DNA of 64,000 nucleotides from Sanguinoderma infundibulare (taxonomy: Eukaryota > Basidiomycota > Agaricomycetes > Polyporales > Polyporaceae): NCBI GenBank assembly GCA_032821775.1, contig JAVLRN010000011.1:2418001-2482000 (forward strand), written 5' to 3'. Positions 17,759 through 29,503 of the stretch are shown in pieces. Both the position numbers and the translations under genes were made by a program. How positions within the stretch are numbered: position 1 is the first letter of the stretch; every line of letters begins with the position of its first letter. The notes below the pieces were generated by a model that saw only the letters and a list, made by a program, of their open reading frames with translations, was not told the origin of the DNA and made no database searches.

Positions 17759-18060
17759 ATGGCAACAGCACAAGAAACATCTTTCAAGGTCTCTATACCG
17801 GATCCAGATATTGAACTCCTTCGCAAGAAACTCGACCTGGTCCGTTTTCCGGACGAGCTCGATGACGCAGGATGGGAATACGGAGTGCCGCTCGCTCACG
17901 TTCAACGGCTCGTCGCGCGCTGGAAGGACGGTTTCGACTGACGCAAGTTTGAGGAGGAAATCAACAAAATCCCGCAATTCACGCGCGACATCGAAGTGGT
18001 ATGGATTTGGTGGGAACTGGCCGATCAAGAAGTCAAAAGACCGGGCGAGTTGATGGTGTT
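17759..18060 (+). pseudogene. Epoxide hydrolase N-terminal fragment
   Basis: The first 60 codons read as the N-terminal (EHN) domain of an alpha/beta-hydrolase epoxide hydrolase: FKVSIPDPDIELLRKKLDLV, then FPDELDDAGWEYGVPL. A TGA at 17939-17941 sits where the family normally has a tryptophan (DW-x-KFEEEIN). Similarity continues beyond it (RKFEEEINKIPQFTRDIEV) and then needs a frameshift near 17998. The catalytic alpha/beta-hydrolase domain, with nucleophile Asp and His, is absent. This is a truncated relic. The parent gene is not in the window. Confidence 0.8.
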
Positions 18061-18733
18061 TGGACGTTCGCTCTTGACATTCGCCTCTCATTGCCGGCTA
18101 GTTTAACCCCACGGATAATGTGTACCCGTAGCTGTACTTAATACCACAAAAGACTGTTGGAGCTTCCTTAATGATTAGCATGCAAGCAAACGCTTCCTCG
18201 TCATTTTACTACTTGGGCAGAACGAAGCCACGAACCTGAACACATTTGTGCAAGAGCTTGCTTGAGAATTTGCAATGATGCTCACTCATTGCACTGAAAA
18301 AAATTGCAGAGCTGAGATCGTTGGAAGTAGTGACGAAAGAGGACCAAAAGGATCGAATGAGCATGCGATCTGGATGAGATCCGACACCCGTATCGAATGG
18401 CAAGATGCAGCAATGAGTAAGCCGGAATTGGATTATATGGAGTATCCTCGGGGTATCGTATCGTATGCTAGGTATCACATTACGCTCGAGGGCGGGAACT
18501 GAGGGGATAATGTAGGAATTAGAACCAAAGTACAGCTAATAAGGGTAAGCAGACATAACGTAGAAATTACGACGAAGATTCGTATCGTAAATCTAGCAAC
18601 TAGGAGGATAGCAACCGAGACGATACAAAATGTGTCCATCCTAGCGGCACGCCGAGAGACGTGACGCTAGGAGCGGCGACACCGAAGCGCGGCGCAACAG
18701 GACTAGGGTTTGGGCGATGGGGGATTGGCGTGG
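18061..18733. other. Intergenic region
   Basis: About 670 bp, locally AT-rich, with no supported gene. Confidence 0.5.
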
Positions 18734-21217
18734 TCACTTCGACGAAACTGAGGGCGCCTTGTGAGCAACGCGGGACCCGGATCCGGACTGGCGCACCCCG
18801 TCTGAGTTCGCGACGGAAGACGTGATGTCAGCCAGGGGCCGCCGGGAGCCCTTCAAGGCGGACTTGGAATCCAGAAAGGGGACGCAAAACAGCGTCCTCG
18901 CCTTCGCTCGAAGCGGGGTGGAGGTGGTGGCCGGCGTCATCGCGCTAAAGACGTCGTCTTCTACGTCCGCGGAAGGGAGACGTAGTTGGGGGAGCGGCTT
19001 CTGGGCGACGGGTACCTTGGCCTGCGTCTTCTCGAGCTCGGCTGTCAGCTTCTGGATGTTGGAGCGGAAGATGTCGCGGTTGACCTCCGCCATCTCCGCC
19101 ACCTCCTTCTGCTCGTCGAGCTCCTTCTCGAGCTGGAGAACGCGGGCTGCGCCAACCTCGGCGCACTTCTCGAATTGCTGCTTGAGCCTGGTGGCCTCGC
19201 GCAGGTCCTTCCTAGTGGCCGACAGCCGGCCCTTGCTCGCGGCCAGGGCCTGCTTGACCGTACCCAACTCGCGCGTCAAGCATTCGACCTTGAACGTGTC
19301 CTCGGACGTCTCAACGACCGGCGGAAGGTGCTTCAAGACAAACGAGCGGTCGGCAGCCTTTTGTTTGTACACCTCCACCTTGGCCTCGAGCTGTTCGATA
19401 AGCTACGTCGTGTATCAGTACGAGGATGAAACGCTTACACTGGCAAATGCTACTCACCTCAGCTTGTGCCTTAGCAGATTGCGCGGTTGCATCCCGCTCG
19501 GCGTGCAGGCCGTCGATCGTCGATGCTTGCGCAGCCAAACGCGCTTCTGCCTCGACGACGCGACCGTGGCTGAAGTTGAGCTCCCTCTTGAGCTCGATGA
19601 CGTCAACTTCCAGCGAGTTGATGAGCCCGTTCTTGTGCGCGATGTCCGCGGCCTGTCGGTCGAGGGAGAGCTTCTTCTTGCTGAAGTCGCCGGCCGTTGC
19701 GCGGGAGGCGCGCAAGTCAGCCTCGAGGTCGACGATCTTGGCATTCAGTGCGTCGACGGTGGCCTACGAGGTATGAGATATTCACCATTAGCTGCGGGTG
19801 ACCATATGCGTGGAAGAAGACGAACCTTATGGCGCTTCTCCACTGCGCGAGCCTCTGCGACGTTCTTGTCCAATATAACCTGTACCTTGACGTTGTCGTC
19901 CAGGAAGAGGTCGATGTCTTTGGTGAGTCGGGCGATAGTCGCGTCCTTCTCGACGATCGCTGCAGTACAGCCCGCGATGGTGGCGTCCCGCTCGGCGATG
20001 GCGACGGCGTTCGCAGCGAGTTGCTGGGTACGTCGAGCGATACTCGCGTCGCGCTCCTTGATCACGGTATCGCGTGCTTTGATCGTCTCCACGTACTTGG
20101 CGTCAAGTACGTCGGTGGCCTGGGAGTCAGCGTTAGCTGTGGACGACGATGTGCGTGGAAGGGTACGAACCTTGTAGCGCTTCTCCATCGCGCGGGCCTC
20201 TCTGGCGTTCCTGTCCACGTCCTTGGTGAGTCGGACAATGGTCGCGTCCTTCTCGACGATGGCAGCAGTGTAACCTGAGATGGCGGTGTCCCTTTCAGCG
20301 ACAGCGGCGTCCTTCGCGCGGATGACCAGCCCTAGAGCCTCGAGCTGCTGGATTCCCCGGGAGACGGTCGCGTCGCGCTCCTTGATGATGTCCACGTACT
20401 TGGCATCGAGTGCGTCGATGGTGGCCTACGAGACGAGATACTCAGCGTTAGGTACGGGCAACCATATCTGCGGAAGAAGACGAACCTTGTGCCGGTCCTC
20501 CGCAGCGTGAGCCTCTTGGACGTTCCTGTCCAATTGAGACTGGATCTTGACGCTGTCGTCCAGGATGCGGTCGAGGTCGTTGGTGAGTCCGGCAATGCTC
20601 GCGTCCTTCTCAACGATTGCTGAAGTGTTCGCTGCGATGATCACCTCCTTCTCGGCGATAGTGGCGTCCCTTTCGGCGATGACAGCGTCCTTCGCGCAGA
20701 GGAGAAGCTCTGCGGCCTGGAGCTGCTGGGTCCCCCGGGCGATTATCGCGTCGCGTGCCTCGATCATCTCGACGTAATGCCGCTCTCGTCCTCCGAGTTC
20801 GCCAGAGTGGGGGAAATGCGAAGGCGGAGGGGTCACCATCTTCGCGGCGATAGAAGGGAAGAAGTCGGGGAGCGTGTAGCCCGACTTGGAGACGAGAGAG
20901 AGGGCGAGCATGAAGAGGAGCGGCACCCAAGCGAGACACGGCGCCAGAGTCTTAAACGGCCAGGCAGAGGATGTGGCGAGCCAGATGGAGTGAACCAAGG
21001 AGCAGGCCGAGAGCAGGACGTTACGGCCTATCTTGAAAATGACGACGGCGGCGAGCGGGCTACCGGGGACGGTGGCCAAGCGAAGCAGAGCCGTGACCAT
21101 GACGAAAGCCTTGTCCAATGCCGAGGCAAGGAGGAACATGGTCGATATAGCCGCCGTGGTCAGGGTGGAATCAACGAGGGCGTACGCGAACTGGAGGATA
21201 TCGAAGAGGACAGCCAT
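18734..21217 (-). CDS. Membrane-anchored coiled-coil protein with repeated exons
   Basis: Family not recognised. Five exons (21217-20486, 20425-20171, 20119-19826, 19763-19458 and 19402-18734), all joined in phase 0, give 751 residues. The first 115 residues contain several hydrophobic membrane segments (for example the stretch ending LAWVPLLFMLALSL). The rest is charged coiled coil. The second half of exon 1 and exons 2 and 3 are repeats of one module containing IKERDA.IARRTQQL, AIAERDATIAG and AIVEKDATIARLTKD, ending in EKRHK at the splice site. Exons 4 and 5 are more diverged coiled coil, followed by a Ser-rich tail. Likely an integral membrane protein with a long cytoplasmic rod. Function unknown. 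Confidence 0.82.
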
Positions 21218-21270
21218 GACGACCGAAAGAGCAAGTTGAGATGGACAAGCGAAGGCAAGACGTGTGGCCT

Positions 21271-21330
21271 ACGGGGAAGAGGGGGAAGAGGGAAGCTGGC
21301 ACGAGGAAGAGGGGGAAGAGGGAAGCTGGC
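21271..21330. repeat. 30 bp tandem duplication
   Basis: Two adjacent 30 bp units (21271-21300 and 21301-21330) differ at one base. They are purine-rich (GAAGAGGGGGAAGAGGG) and lie 54 bp upstream of the coiled-coil gene start, probably in its leader or promoter. Confidence 0.85.
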
Positions 21331-22092
21331 AGTCTTATAGGACAAGGGAGGCTAGCCATCGTTGGTCGCCGTAGGGGTTGACGGTGTGCCACTTGGATGG
21401 GGCGGAGGCTGGTGGCGGCTGAGGACGCTGACAATGCTGACATCCTTGAGATGCTGGCTGGTATACCGCCGCGCATCATAATCAAGCCTGGCAGTTGGAA
21501 GTATACACGTGTGATCAGTAAAGGAATAACCCCGAAGACAGATAGAGTGTACCTCAAACGGTCGCGGCCAAGGACACGGTCAAGCTATCGATGATGGCAT
21601 GCGCAGACTCGGCACTTTCCGAGAGGATGAGCAGGACGGGATCTGAGATGTGGCAGGCAGATCTCAGATTCCAATCGGCGTCCACTGTCCCCAAATCCGA
21701 CAGCTAGAAGCGGCACACTAGCAGTAACGACTATCACTTCATCGTACACCCAGTCGGCGCACATGAGTAACCACTGGTTCCGACGCATCATCCCGAACTG
21801 AGAAAACCAAAATGCAATCTATATCCGTGAGTGCGTGCTATGTGATACACAATCCAGTGAACCCTCCTAGAGGTTACGGTATGTACAAGTCCAATGAGCT
21901 CCCAAATGCTATAGGCTGTGGGTATCCAAAGATGATCGTACATGTGCAATCCGAGTGTGATAACGCAACCTCGGTAAGATCCAGACCATAGATGATCCTA
22001 GATGTAACTCAGCACTGGTCCGAAACTTGAGCCCCGAAAGGAAGCTGCAAGGGCGAGTGTTCGGCCTCCTTCATCGCGGCCGCGAGAAACGT
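21331..22092. other. Intergenic region
   Basis: About 760 bp between the coiled-coil gene's leader and the 3' end of the kinase gene. No supported gene. Confidence 0.5.
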
Positions 22093-24811
22093 TCAAACGC
22101 CGCTCCGGTTTTCGCGACGACGCGCGCCCTTGGATCCGGCTAACGACTTCCAAAAGCCCCTCACCTTCTTGCTGAACGACCCCCGCGTTGGCGACCGTGA
22201 AGGGGAGGAGACACCGGGGACGTCGCCGCTGGAACCCGCGACAGAAGACGTCGAGCTACGAGAGCCCGTGGACCCACGCTGCGGTGAACGAGGAGGCTTC
22301 AGGTGCACGGAGCCTTTGGAAACGTTCTTCGTCACGTCGCCATTAACGAGCGTGGGGGAAAAGGCGTGGTCGCATGAGGACACTGCCAAGGTGTTGTCCT
22401 TCGGGATCGCGAGGGTGGAAGCAACGGGGACGTAAATAGTCGCGTCAGCAGTGAGCGCAGTGTCGGCATGGCTGGTGGCCGTGGGCTTCACGGTGGCATC
22501 GGAGTCGGGGGACAAAGCTCCGAAGACCATGTCGTCGGCGACGGGAGCGGTCATGAGGCCACCCAACGGTGCATGGACGATGATCGCCGACATAGACTCG
22601 TGCGTGTTGAGGATACCGGGAACCGCGGCAGGAGTCTTGTGGGCCGGCGAGGGCTTGACAGCCGGAAGGGTGTCGTTCTGGGATGCAACGACAGGCCATC
22701 CCAAGGCTGCGAGGATGTCCGGAGTGGCGACCCAATCGCGGGAGACCTTGAACAAGCTGGCGGTGGAGACGGATGGCTGGAAGTGGATCTCGGGAGAGGT
22801 CCAATCGAAGAACGGGTACGGCGCATCGTCTCCGGTGTAAGGCTTGCCAAACTTGGTGGACCGGGCTTCCGGGGTCTGCAGAGAGTGTAAGCATCCAAAC
22901 GCTTGCCAAGAAAGATGTCAGCGTACCGGTTCGAAATGTTCAAAAATAACCGGGGTCGGAGGCTGAGACTTGGAGGCGATGTTTCGCCAATCACTGTAGA
23001 CCTTCATTAGCTCAACCCGGCAGCCACATCACACCAAACCTACATCGCTTGAAACCACGGATGGGTCTTGATCATCTTCCAGCTAGGACGTTTGCTCGGG
23101 TCCTTGGCCAACATCTTGATTTGAAATACAAAACTGATTCAGCGATGAAGACGGAAAGTCAAGTGGGAAACGACGCACCATGCGGAGGAGATCAGCTGCT
23201 TCGTCGCTCACGGAGTCGTCGTCGAACTTCAACTTCCCGCTAACCGTGAGACGCATCAGGTCGGTCATATTGTCGTCGTTGTGCATCCCAAAAGGCAACT
23301 ATCGTGGACACGAACATCAGCAAAGCCCAAAACACCAGAGAGAATAAAGGTGAATCACGTACCTTGCCATAGACCAACTCATAGATGACCACGCCAAGAG
23401 AAAAAATGTCCGCTTCATACGAGTACCACCCGCTCACGTCGTAGACCTCGGGGGCGATGTAGCGTGGGGTGCCGCATATAGCCTTCGCCTTGTCCGCTCC
23501 GCCCGCCACCTGGTTGTAGTCCGGGCTATCTTCCGGCGACATCCAGGCTTTGATTCCAGCTGCACGCCAGGGCTGTTCGTCGACGGAACGTCCGAACGTA
23601 CGACAGAGGCCAAAGTCGCCGAGCACGACCTCGTGGCGCGAGTTAAGGAAGAAGTTGTCCGGCTTGATGTCGCGATGGATAATCCGACGCCTGTGCAGCG
23701 CTTCAATCGACGACACCTGAATCGTGTCATGAGTAGTTGTATCGCGTCGTGAGAGTGGAGGAGATGTACCATCTGGGCGGCATACAGCCGGGCATCGTCC
23801 TCGTCGTACTTGTCGTCCCACTCACGCATCTCCGTCCGCAGGTCGCCATATGCGTAAAAGTCCTATCGCCGCAGTCAGCTCAACTAAAGTCTCGCACGAC
23901 AAAAGCAAACAGGTACAACTCACCGTGAGGATGTAGAAGTACTTGTCATCCTGGAAGGTCCCCAGCAAGTTGACAAAGCGGGGGTCGCCGGCCACCGTCT
24001 TGAGCGCGTACTGCTCCGTGAACACGTTGACGTAGTAGCCGTTCCTGCCCTTCCTCGCGTGCTTCGGGACCACCTTGAGCGCGTAGAAGACCAGGGTGGA
24101 GCGGTGCTTGACGAGGTAGACGTTGCCCTGCGCGCCGTGACCGATCGTGGAGATGACGAGGAAGTTGTCCATGCTGAGCTTCTCCAAGCCCGAGCCCGAG
24201 CCCGAACTCGAGAGGCTGAGGTCGTCGTCGGAGTCGTCGTGAACGAGGTCGCCTTGGAACCAGCCCGTCCAGTTGAGCAACTCAGAATGCTCCTCTTTGA
24301 CCGGACTCGGAGCGGGCTTGACAGGAGGAGCGGGCGGGGGTGGGAGATCGGCGATGAACTTGCGTCGCCCCTCTGGGGTAGACAGCGGGTTGGCCTGGTA
24401 CCTGGGGTTGGTGGCAGGCTCGGGGTCCTGAGGGACGCTTCGCGGGGCCTTGAAGGTGAAGGGAGGCACGGTGAGCATGGATGTGTCGACGTTCTGGACC
24501 AGGCGTTCGATGGGCATGATCGAGGACGGGCTTGCGATGACGAATACATCGACAATGGAGGAACGTTGAACCTCGCGCGTGACCTAGTCAACCGCCCGTT
24601 GATCAGGTCTCTGACCACAAGCAGCGCTGGGGATTGGACGCACCAGGTTGTCAAGACCGGATTCATCCATGGGCACACGCATGTCCTCGAGCGGCGGGAT
24701 GACCGCGATCTTCGGTACGTCGACCCTGGTCGCCTTGGACTTGGGGACGGGCTTGAGTTTGCCGAAGCAAGCGAAGAGAGGCTTGAAGAGAGGAAGCATG
24801 TTGAGCTGCAT
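22093..24811 (-). CDS. Serine/threonine protein kinase (copy 1)
   Basis: Eight exons (24811-24644, 24583-23924, 23862-23770, 23716-23363, 23298-23179, 23114-23044, 22993-22927 and 22875-22093) give 771 residues. The first 180 residues are a proline-rich, acidic N-terminus. The kinase domain has the glycine loop GHGAQGNVYLV, the lysine in YALKVV, catalytic HRDIKPDN, DFG in LGDFGLC and CGTPRYIAPEV, so it should be active. The activation segment is unusually long: about 45 residues lie between DFG and the GTP-x-YIAPE motif, including FGRSVDEQPWR. After the domain comes a conserved DDAPYPFF block, then a roughly 240-residue Ser/Thr/Pro-rich tail. It is closest in style to AGC-type kinases. Substrate unknown. 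Paralogue of the kinase at 58697-61568 and lies directly downstream of an F-box gene. Confidence 0.9.
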
Positions 24812-25394
24812 CTTCGCCCAGAACCAGCTGCCCTAGTGGCAGTAGTGGGGAAGGAGAGTGGGGCGGCGTCGAGAGCCCCGCCCCGCCCTTGAGAGGCTGA
24901 CCAGTCGGGGGCCGATCTTGCGTCGCCTCCGCGGGACCGAATGTGAACCGAAAGTCTCCCGGATCGGCATTGGAGGCTTTCGAGGGTCCTCATCGAGGGA
25001 CAGGTAATGGAGAGAAATACTGCAGACGGTTGGAGATGAGGAAGTGAGATGGAGAAGGAAATGCGCTCACCAGCGGACCAGATGGACGTGTGAAGGCATA
25101 CCCCAGTGATATCTGCAGGGAAACTACGTCATCACGTCAAGCCCACCTCCCGCTCATTTCGCACTGCATGGTATGCTGAAGAGGAAATGTTATCGTACAC
25201 AGCGCAAGCGTTCATTAATCATTATCCCGAAGGTCGGACTTCTTAGTTGTACTGTACTTCTACTTCGGCAGGTGCGATCTATGGATCAGATGCATCAGCG
25301 GCCATCCTTGGTACTAGTAGCTTTAAAATTGATGTTGTCTTACCATCCTCAACTCTTCTGCAGCGCACGAGTCCACGATATTAGGGGCGCCTTC
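24812..25394. other. F-box to kinase intergenic region
   Basis: 583 bp holding the 3' end of the F-box gene and the kinase promoter. No further gene seen. Confidence 0.5.
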
Positions 25395-26768
25395 CTACCA
25401 CTCCGTGTTGCAAGCGAATAACTCTAAGTCTGGGTTCAGACCCTCCCTCTGGAGGGCCTCGATCCCCTCGACCATCGCTGCGCCCGACTTCTGGTCGTTG
25501 CCAAACAACGTCACCTTCCGCAATGTCGGAAACGTCTGCATGAGCCGCCGCCATTGATTCGCGCCCCCGAGCGGCTGCCTCGCGAAGTAGTTGACCTCCA
25601 GCGTCTCGAGCCGCGCTTCCGAGAACACGCTGCAGAGCAGATGGAAAGGCGACGCGAGTACGACGCCCGGAAGGATGCTGTGGACGCGGAGCAAAAGCCG
25701 ATCGGACGAGACCCGCCCGGTCTCGCAGTGACAGTCTCCGAGACGGTATCCCATTCCATCTGGGCCCGAGTGGAGATGGAGACGGGTGTGCTGAGCGAGG
25801 ACGCAACGAAGTCGGCGAGGGAACATATTGATGAGGGCCTCGTCTTTATTGGGCTCGTAGAGGGCAGTAGTGTGAATGTAGAGCCGGTCAAGGGAAGGCG
25901 TGTCGAGTGCATGGAGCACATAGCCATTGAGCCAAGCAGAGCCAGACAGCCTGATCGTTCGAAGATGCTTCCTTAGGGCAGGTTGGCGGTACACAATGGG
26001 ACCGCTCCAGAGGGCGTTGAGAGGGTCGGGGAGAGGGGGGTGATCGGGAAAAGTGATCGCGAGGGACTTCAACAGCGGAGTGGCGGCCAAGACATCCAAG
26101 ATGTCATTGCAGCGTTCGATAGTTATCGAGCCCTCTTGGGATCGTATATCCAGATGTACGAGCTGCGAGGACCAAAATGCTGATTCCCGATGCGGTAGGA
26201 GGTCGCGATGTGACGTGAGCGTGTTAACTTGGGGATGACGTGTCTCGTTCAGCAGTGAGCCGACTTCTCTGAGCCTATTCCAATCCTGAGAGTGTGGAGA
26301 CGTGTTCAGATTTGGCATGATGTAGACTTGTTCCAATGCAGGAAAGACAACGTCAAAGAGAGGTCCTAGGGATCGTGAGTTGTTGAGGGCGAACCCGGGA
26401 GCGGTGGTGATAGAACGGACGCGTGGGGCGTGTGGTAGAATCAGATGGACAGCGGGCTCGTATGAGCTCTTCAACCAGAGGTCTAGGGGATGTGTTCCGG
26501 AGCGCGTGAAGTAGCATTGCACTTTTTCAAGATGGTCGGTGATCGGAACGCGAGACCAGAAGGCCGCAGTTGCGAGGATGACTTGGTGGAAGCGACGGGA
26601 AACGAGCATGAGAGGCGCCCAGTTGGTAATAGGGCGCTGACAGTCTGGCAGCGTGTCATCAAGCGGTCCCTTGTCCGTGCTGAGCTTTTGGGCTTTGGAC
26701 TCAACGAGTAGCCTGACGAGCAGCTCCACCGGGAGGCATTCAATAGGGCTGTGTGTAGCGTGTTCCAT
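25395..26768 (-). CDS. F-box-like protein (copy 1)
   Basis: Single uninterrupted reading frame of 457 residues. The N-terminus is F-box-like: IECLPVELLVRLLVES, then after a short insert LMLVSRRFHQVILATAAFW (about residues 8-75), the part expected to bind Skp1 in an SCF ubiquitin ligase. The rest is leucine-rich with irregular repeats and would recognise the target. A Cys/His patch (LGDCHCETGRVS) is shared with the second copy at 56530-57902. The target is unknown. The gene lies upstream of, and in line with, kinase copy 1. Confidence 0.82.
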   Translation of the reverse strand: MEHATHSPIECLPVELLVRLLVESKAQKLSTDKGPLDDTLPDCQRPITNWAPLMLVSRRFHQVILATAAFWSRVPITDHLEKVQCYFTRSGTHPLDLWLKSSYEPAVHLILPHAPRVRSITTAPGFALNNSRSLGPLFDVVFPALEQVYIMPNLNTSPHSQDWNRLREVGSLLNETRHPQVNTLTSHRDLLPHRESAFWSSQLVHLDIRSQEGSITIERCNDILDVLAATPLLKSLAITFPDHPPLPDPLNALWSGPIVYRQPALRKHLRTIRLSGSAWLNGYVLHALDTPSLDRLYIHTTALYEPNKDEALINMFPRRLRCVLAQHTRLHLHSGPDGMGYRLGDCHCETGRVSSDRLLLRVHSILPGVVLASPFHLLCSVFSEARLETLEVNYFARQPLGGANQWRRLMQTFPTLRKVTLFGNDQKSGAAMVEGIEALQREGLNPDLELFACNTEW

Positions 26769-29503
26769 GGAATAGAATGAGTTAGAAACCTGGGAACAAC
26801 GAGGTCAAAAACAGTCAGCAGGCATACGGCTGAATTGCGCGCAAACGCGTACTACTAGAATTCCAACATCTAGATGGGCATCTAATAGTTTTCAGAGTCT
26901 GTCGAGCAACAGTTTTAGGTCTGCAACGGTACAGAAGGTCACTTTCTGAATACTTAATAGAACATTGAGACATAGATCGCACCTGCATGGAATGGTACGT
27001 AGTAGTTGAAGGGACAGGACAAGCCACGTCGAGCGATGTCGACCGAGTAGGGATACATTCCCACGCCACATTCTGGGCGCTAGAGTTGCCCTTTACGTCC
27101 AAGTAACGTTCAGGGCCCTGACGTGACTTGTCTCGAACACCATCTCGGCGGACGCTGCTGAGAAACCGTCATCTGCAGGTGGGTTTCACTACCGCATATA
27201 TGCATCTTACTCTAATTTGCTACCACTTCACTACCGATCTGTACCACGATTTTGCGCTAGTTCTTACATTCAACCCAGGGCAGACTCGTCGAATTCCAAG
27301 TGATCTATCCACCTACCAGGACTTGGGACCAATACGTACATACATCTTCTGTTTAAGGTACGCTCCGTGCAATCACCATTTACCGATAGCAGAGAATGAT
27401 GTTGTCATAAGACGCATCCTCTCACTCTCAGCAGCCATCCTAACTCGGACTGTGGACCGGATTCCGCGACGTTATCGCTATCCATTCTCCAAGAAGCGTC
27501 TTTCGGCTCTTCCAATACGGTCTCATGGATGCTAAGTGCTGCTTCAGGGCCATCCTCCTCACTGGCAGGTCGACTGACCCGCCTTCTTCGCCGTCATGGC
27601 TCCGCTGGGCTATCGCGCACCTATGTCCGGCCATCTCCAGCTCACATCGACTCCCTCGAAGGTCGGCAGCGTCCCGACGATAGCGTGTTATTGAGGTACA
27701 TCTGACTTCGTCTGCGATTGCAGCGGATGCGCACGTTCATAGTGAAGAAGCATTGTGTGCCTCGAGGTCAGAGATCGTCTTCCTTTCCTGCGTCTTCTCA
27801 TATATGGCCCGTACTCACACCCCATGTCCTCTTGGCACTTCTTAAGAGACACTCTATAGTGTACCCAATGAATTCTCTCTATCCCGCCCTTACGCCCGCA
27901 AGCCGCGGTGATGCAGTCCGGTGGACTCCTCAAGCGAGTAGCACATCTTCCCTCCCACTTGCGCTCCGATGTCCCATGTCAACCTTTAGGCACCAACGTC
28001 CGATTGGTCACCTCCTCACACCAATCGCACCACCAATCGCAACCCACGCTCATATCCACGTTTAATCGCCGACATCTCGTCGCCCACCCACCGCAATACA
28101 GTACCCGCTCCCATCCCTGGCAAGCCCCTTCCCATAAATAGCAGTCGTACGCCCTTTCTCCCGGAAATAAAGTCTGGGCAGTATCCAGGGATCACCGACG
28201 ACGCGCACACCCTAGAAGACCCCTCGCACGCTTAGCGAATGAACGGGGCAGCCCAAGATCTCCGAGCCGCTCCTCAGGTGCGTACTTTCTCCGAACCTCA
28301 CCTCGGGGCTAGACCGTCGCTTAACCTTGAGCTTGTCTGGCAGTCCTGAGCCATGATCGACCTGGCATTTGCCGCTTGTCACTCGTCCGCCCAATTTCGG
28401 CGTTCGGATGTCCATAAGCAGAACCCCAACGCGCGAGCAATGTCGCTGGTTCCTTCCACTTAGACTCGGCATGAAAGGCGTCATCCGCACCCGCGACCGA
28501 AGCTCGCAAGGTGTCTCAGCTCCGTGCGACGCCGTCGCACGTTGGCGACTTTGGCGCACCCACCTTGACTCGGCCGGACCAGATCGGACCGTTGGAGTGG
28601 CGTGTCGACGGGTCCAAGCCGCTCTGTCGCCGAGTACAGTACGTGCGCTCAACAGCCCCACCATTCTATCAAGTGAATAGCCGCTGACGAATAACCTCGC
28701 CATGCGGCTCCTTTGGACCCTACCGGCCCTGCACGTGTACCCCTCTGCCCATTCACACCCGCCGCAACCCCTTAAGCTTCCACCACTAGCCCTACATACT
28801 TGCCAGGCACAACTTGGAACATGATGCTCCCATCTTTGTCCCGACAACAGCGCAAGAAACAGCGACGGCGCGTCCAGTAGAGCCCGTACCTGTCATATTC
28901 GAAATTTCAAAAGTACCGCCCTCTGCTCTACTCGACAGTTAACATCAGAGTCTAAAGCTATCTGACAGACAGATACCAGCAGGACGGACAACATTAACAT
29001 TAACCCCAGGGCACATGGCGCACACGCTCACGCGGCCCACGTTCTTGCCGGCGGTACCATATAGGATTCTCGGACTCGCGACGCTCGCTCGCAAAACTTA
29101 AGCGGCGGCGTACCTAGGGCTTAGGGCAAGGGCGCGCTAAATACGACAATTACGTTACACCGACACGCAACGCGAGCCCGAGTGCCAGTGCGGCTCCAGC
29201 GCGGGTCGTGACCAGACAAGTGCAGTGTGGGTACGCCAAGATAACCTTGGGTAGACAAGTCCCAAGGACTACGGAACATACCGAGGAGGGGGCATGGAAC
29301 GCATACGGTAGTACCCTATAGACGACTGGAACAAATGCGGCGATGCGACGGATGCGAATGCGAATATGCCACCAAATGCGAATACGGTCATGCAGTTGCT
29401 GCAGTTGAATCCAGGTCCAACATGTGCCTCTATGGTCCCTGCTCCTCGTCTCCCGGGCCCGTCCCTCGCGCGCACAACTGGCCTACTTGGTTGTGTGCAG
29501 CAG
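26769..29503. other. 2.7 kb without a supported gene
   Basis: Open frames here (for example 28212-28847 minus and 27128-27535 plus) have no recognisable domain, no plausible splice partners and residue composition typical of chance frames. Confidence 0.5.

Noticed and set aside
18822..20177. 451-codon open frame on the plus strand
   Set aside because: It is antisense to the coiled-coil gene. The repetitive, high-GC coding sequence of that gene keeps the opposite strand open, and the translation has no domain.
24059..24892. 277-codon plus-strand frame
   Set aside because: Antisense to kinase copy 1, whose minus-strand exons splice cleanly with all kinase motifs.
28212..28847. 211-codon minus-strand frame
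   Set aside because: Composition typical of a random frame. No domain, no splice context, no paralogue.
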